Source: Hymenobacter sp. DG25A
GTDB lineage: Bacteria; Bacteroidota; Bacteroidia; Cytophagales; Hymenobacteraceae
Length of the DNA: 64,000 nucleotides
NCBI RefSeq assembly: GCF_001280305.1
Contig: NZ_CP012623.1
Coordinates: 744,001-808,000, forward strand
Reading direction: 5' to 3'
Below are positions 63,888 through 64,000 of the stretch, one piece after another (the first letter of the stretch is position 1; each line of letters starts with the position of its first letter). The notes beneath the pieces are model-generated. The model was not told where the DNA came from. It saw only the letters and a list, made by a program, of their open reading frames with translations, and did no database searches. A program made the position numbers and the translations under genes.

Positions 63888-64000
63888 ATGCCCATACTCG
63901 ACCGGTTTTCCACCCAGGCGGCGCTATACGCCCACTTCCGCATCGACTACCCCGCGGCGCTTTATGAGTGGCTGCTGGCCCGCGTGCCCGGCCGCCACCG
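63888..64000 (+). CDS. N-terminus of a probable class I SAM-dependent methyltransferase (truncated)
   Basis: The frame is open to the window edge. The first residues MPILDRFSTQAALYAHF then RIDYPAALYEWLL match the start of a group of class I methyltransferases, in which an FS.QA..Y..FR..YP..L segment precedes the glycine-rich SAM motif. That motif lies beyond the window, so identity is tentative. An in-frame ATG 36 bases upstream (63852) is also possible. Divergent from the helicase. Confidence 0.55.
   Translation, partial: MPILDRFSTQAALYAHFRIDYPAALYEWLLARVPGRH

Overview
The window looks like chromosomal DNA of a member of the Bacteroidota, most likely the Hymenobacteraceae (Hymenobacter-like). 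Reasons: Bacteroidota-type promoters (TTG, 19-21 nt, TAnnTTTG), SusC/SusD proteins, a type IX secretion (T9SS) sorting domain, DUF4199 proteins, a SulP-carbonic anhydrase fusion, and frequent GTG/TTG starts with little Shine-Dalgarno signal. The genus is an inference; comparing the complete 16S gene with a reference set would settle it.

Layout. 0-1.7 kb: lpxB (lipid A) and an AT-rich orphan. 1.8-5.8 kb, minus strand: a SulP-type transporter fused to beta-carbonic anhydrase and, transcribed after it, an OmpR-type regulator and a short histidine kinase. 6.2-10.1 kb, minus strand: clpX, clpP, trigger factor and tRNA-Leu. 10.3-14.7 kb, plus strand: a Rel/SpoT homologue, then a tightly packed fur-STAS-purA unit. 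15.2-21.1 kb: a complete rRNA operon (16S, tRNA-Ile, tRNA-Ala, 23S, 5S) preceded by five tandem promoters and ended by a strong hairpin. 21.3-26.7 kb: a BatA-like vWA membrane protein, two DUF4199 proteins and two glycosyltransferases. 26.7-35.4 kb: an unusual Cys-rich GT9 enzyme, purB, an AsmA-like/GT51 glycosyltransferase, terC, a polyprenol-phosphate mannosyltransferase-like enzyme, protoporphyrinogen oxidase and a GmhB-like phosphatase. 35.4-36.0 kb: two tandem 50-residue lipoproteins. 36.0-43.2 kb: arginine decarboxylase and a divergent arginase, argS, a LOG-family protein, a glutathione-peroxidase lipoprotein and menA, with two copies of a palindromic repeat.

43.6-62.0 kb is a polysaccharide utilization locus, all on the plus strand: GH5-CBM6, a membrane sensor, GH3, SusC, SusD, a PKD binding lipoprotein, GH16, a CBM9-like protein, a second GH16, a T9SS-secreted repeat protein and a sugar MFS transporter. 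GH16, GH3 and exo-glucanase-like GH5 together suggest a beta-1,3(-1,4)-glucan such as laminarin. Surface GH16/GH5 would cut the chain, SusCD with the PKD lipoprotein would bind and import oligosaccharides, GH3 would release glucose, and the MFS carrier would take it into the cytoplasm. The window ends with a DEAD-box helicase and the first codons of a probable methyltransferase.

The most unusual item is the sensor in this locus. Its 7TMR-DISM receptor and long coiled coil are followed not by a kinase or a LuxR-type helix-turn-helix but by a domain resembling the N-terminal zinc ribbon and helical DNA-binding part of IS1595-family transposases, with no nuclease domain. It could be a membrane-bound, transposase-derived regulator of the glucan locus. 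Other points of note are the rRNA promoter array, a family of A/T dyads flanking fur-STAS-purA, a mobile-looking palindrome that abuts the menA start, and the tandem mini-lipoproteins.
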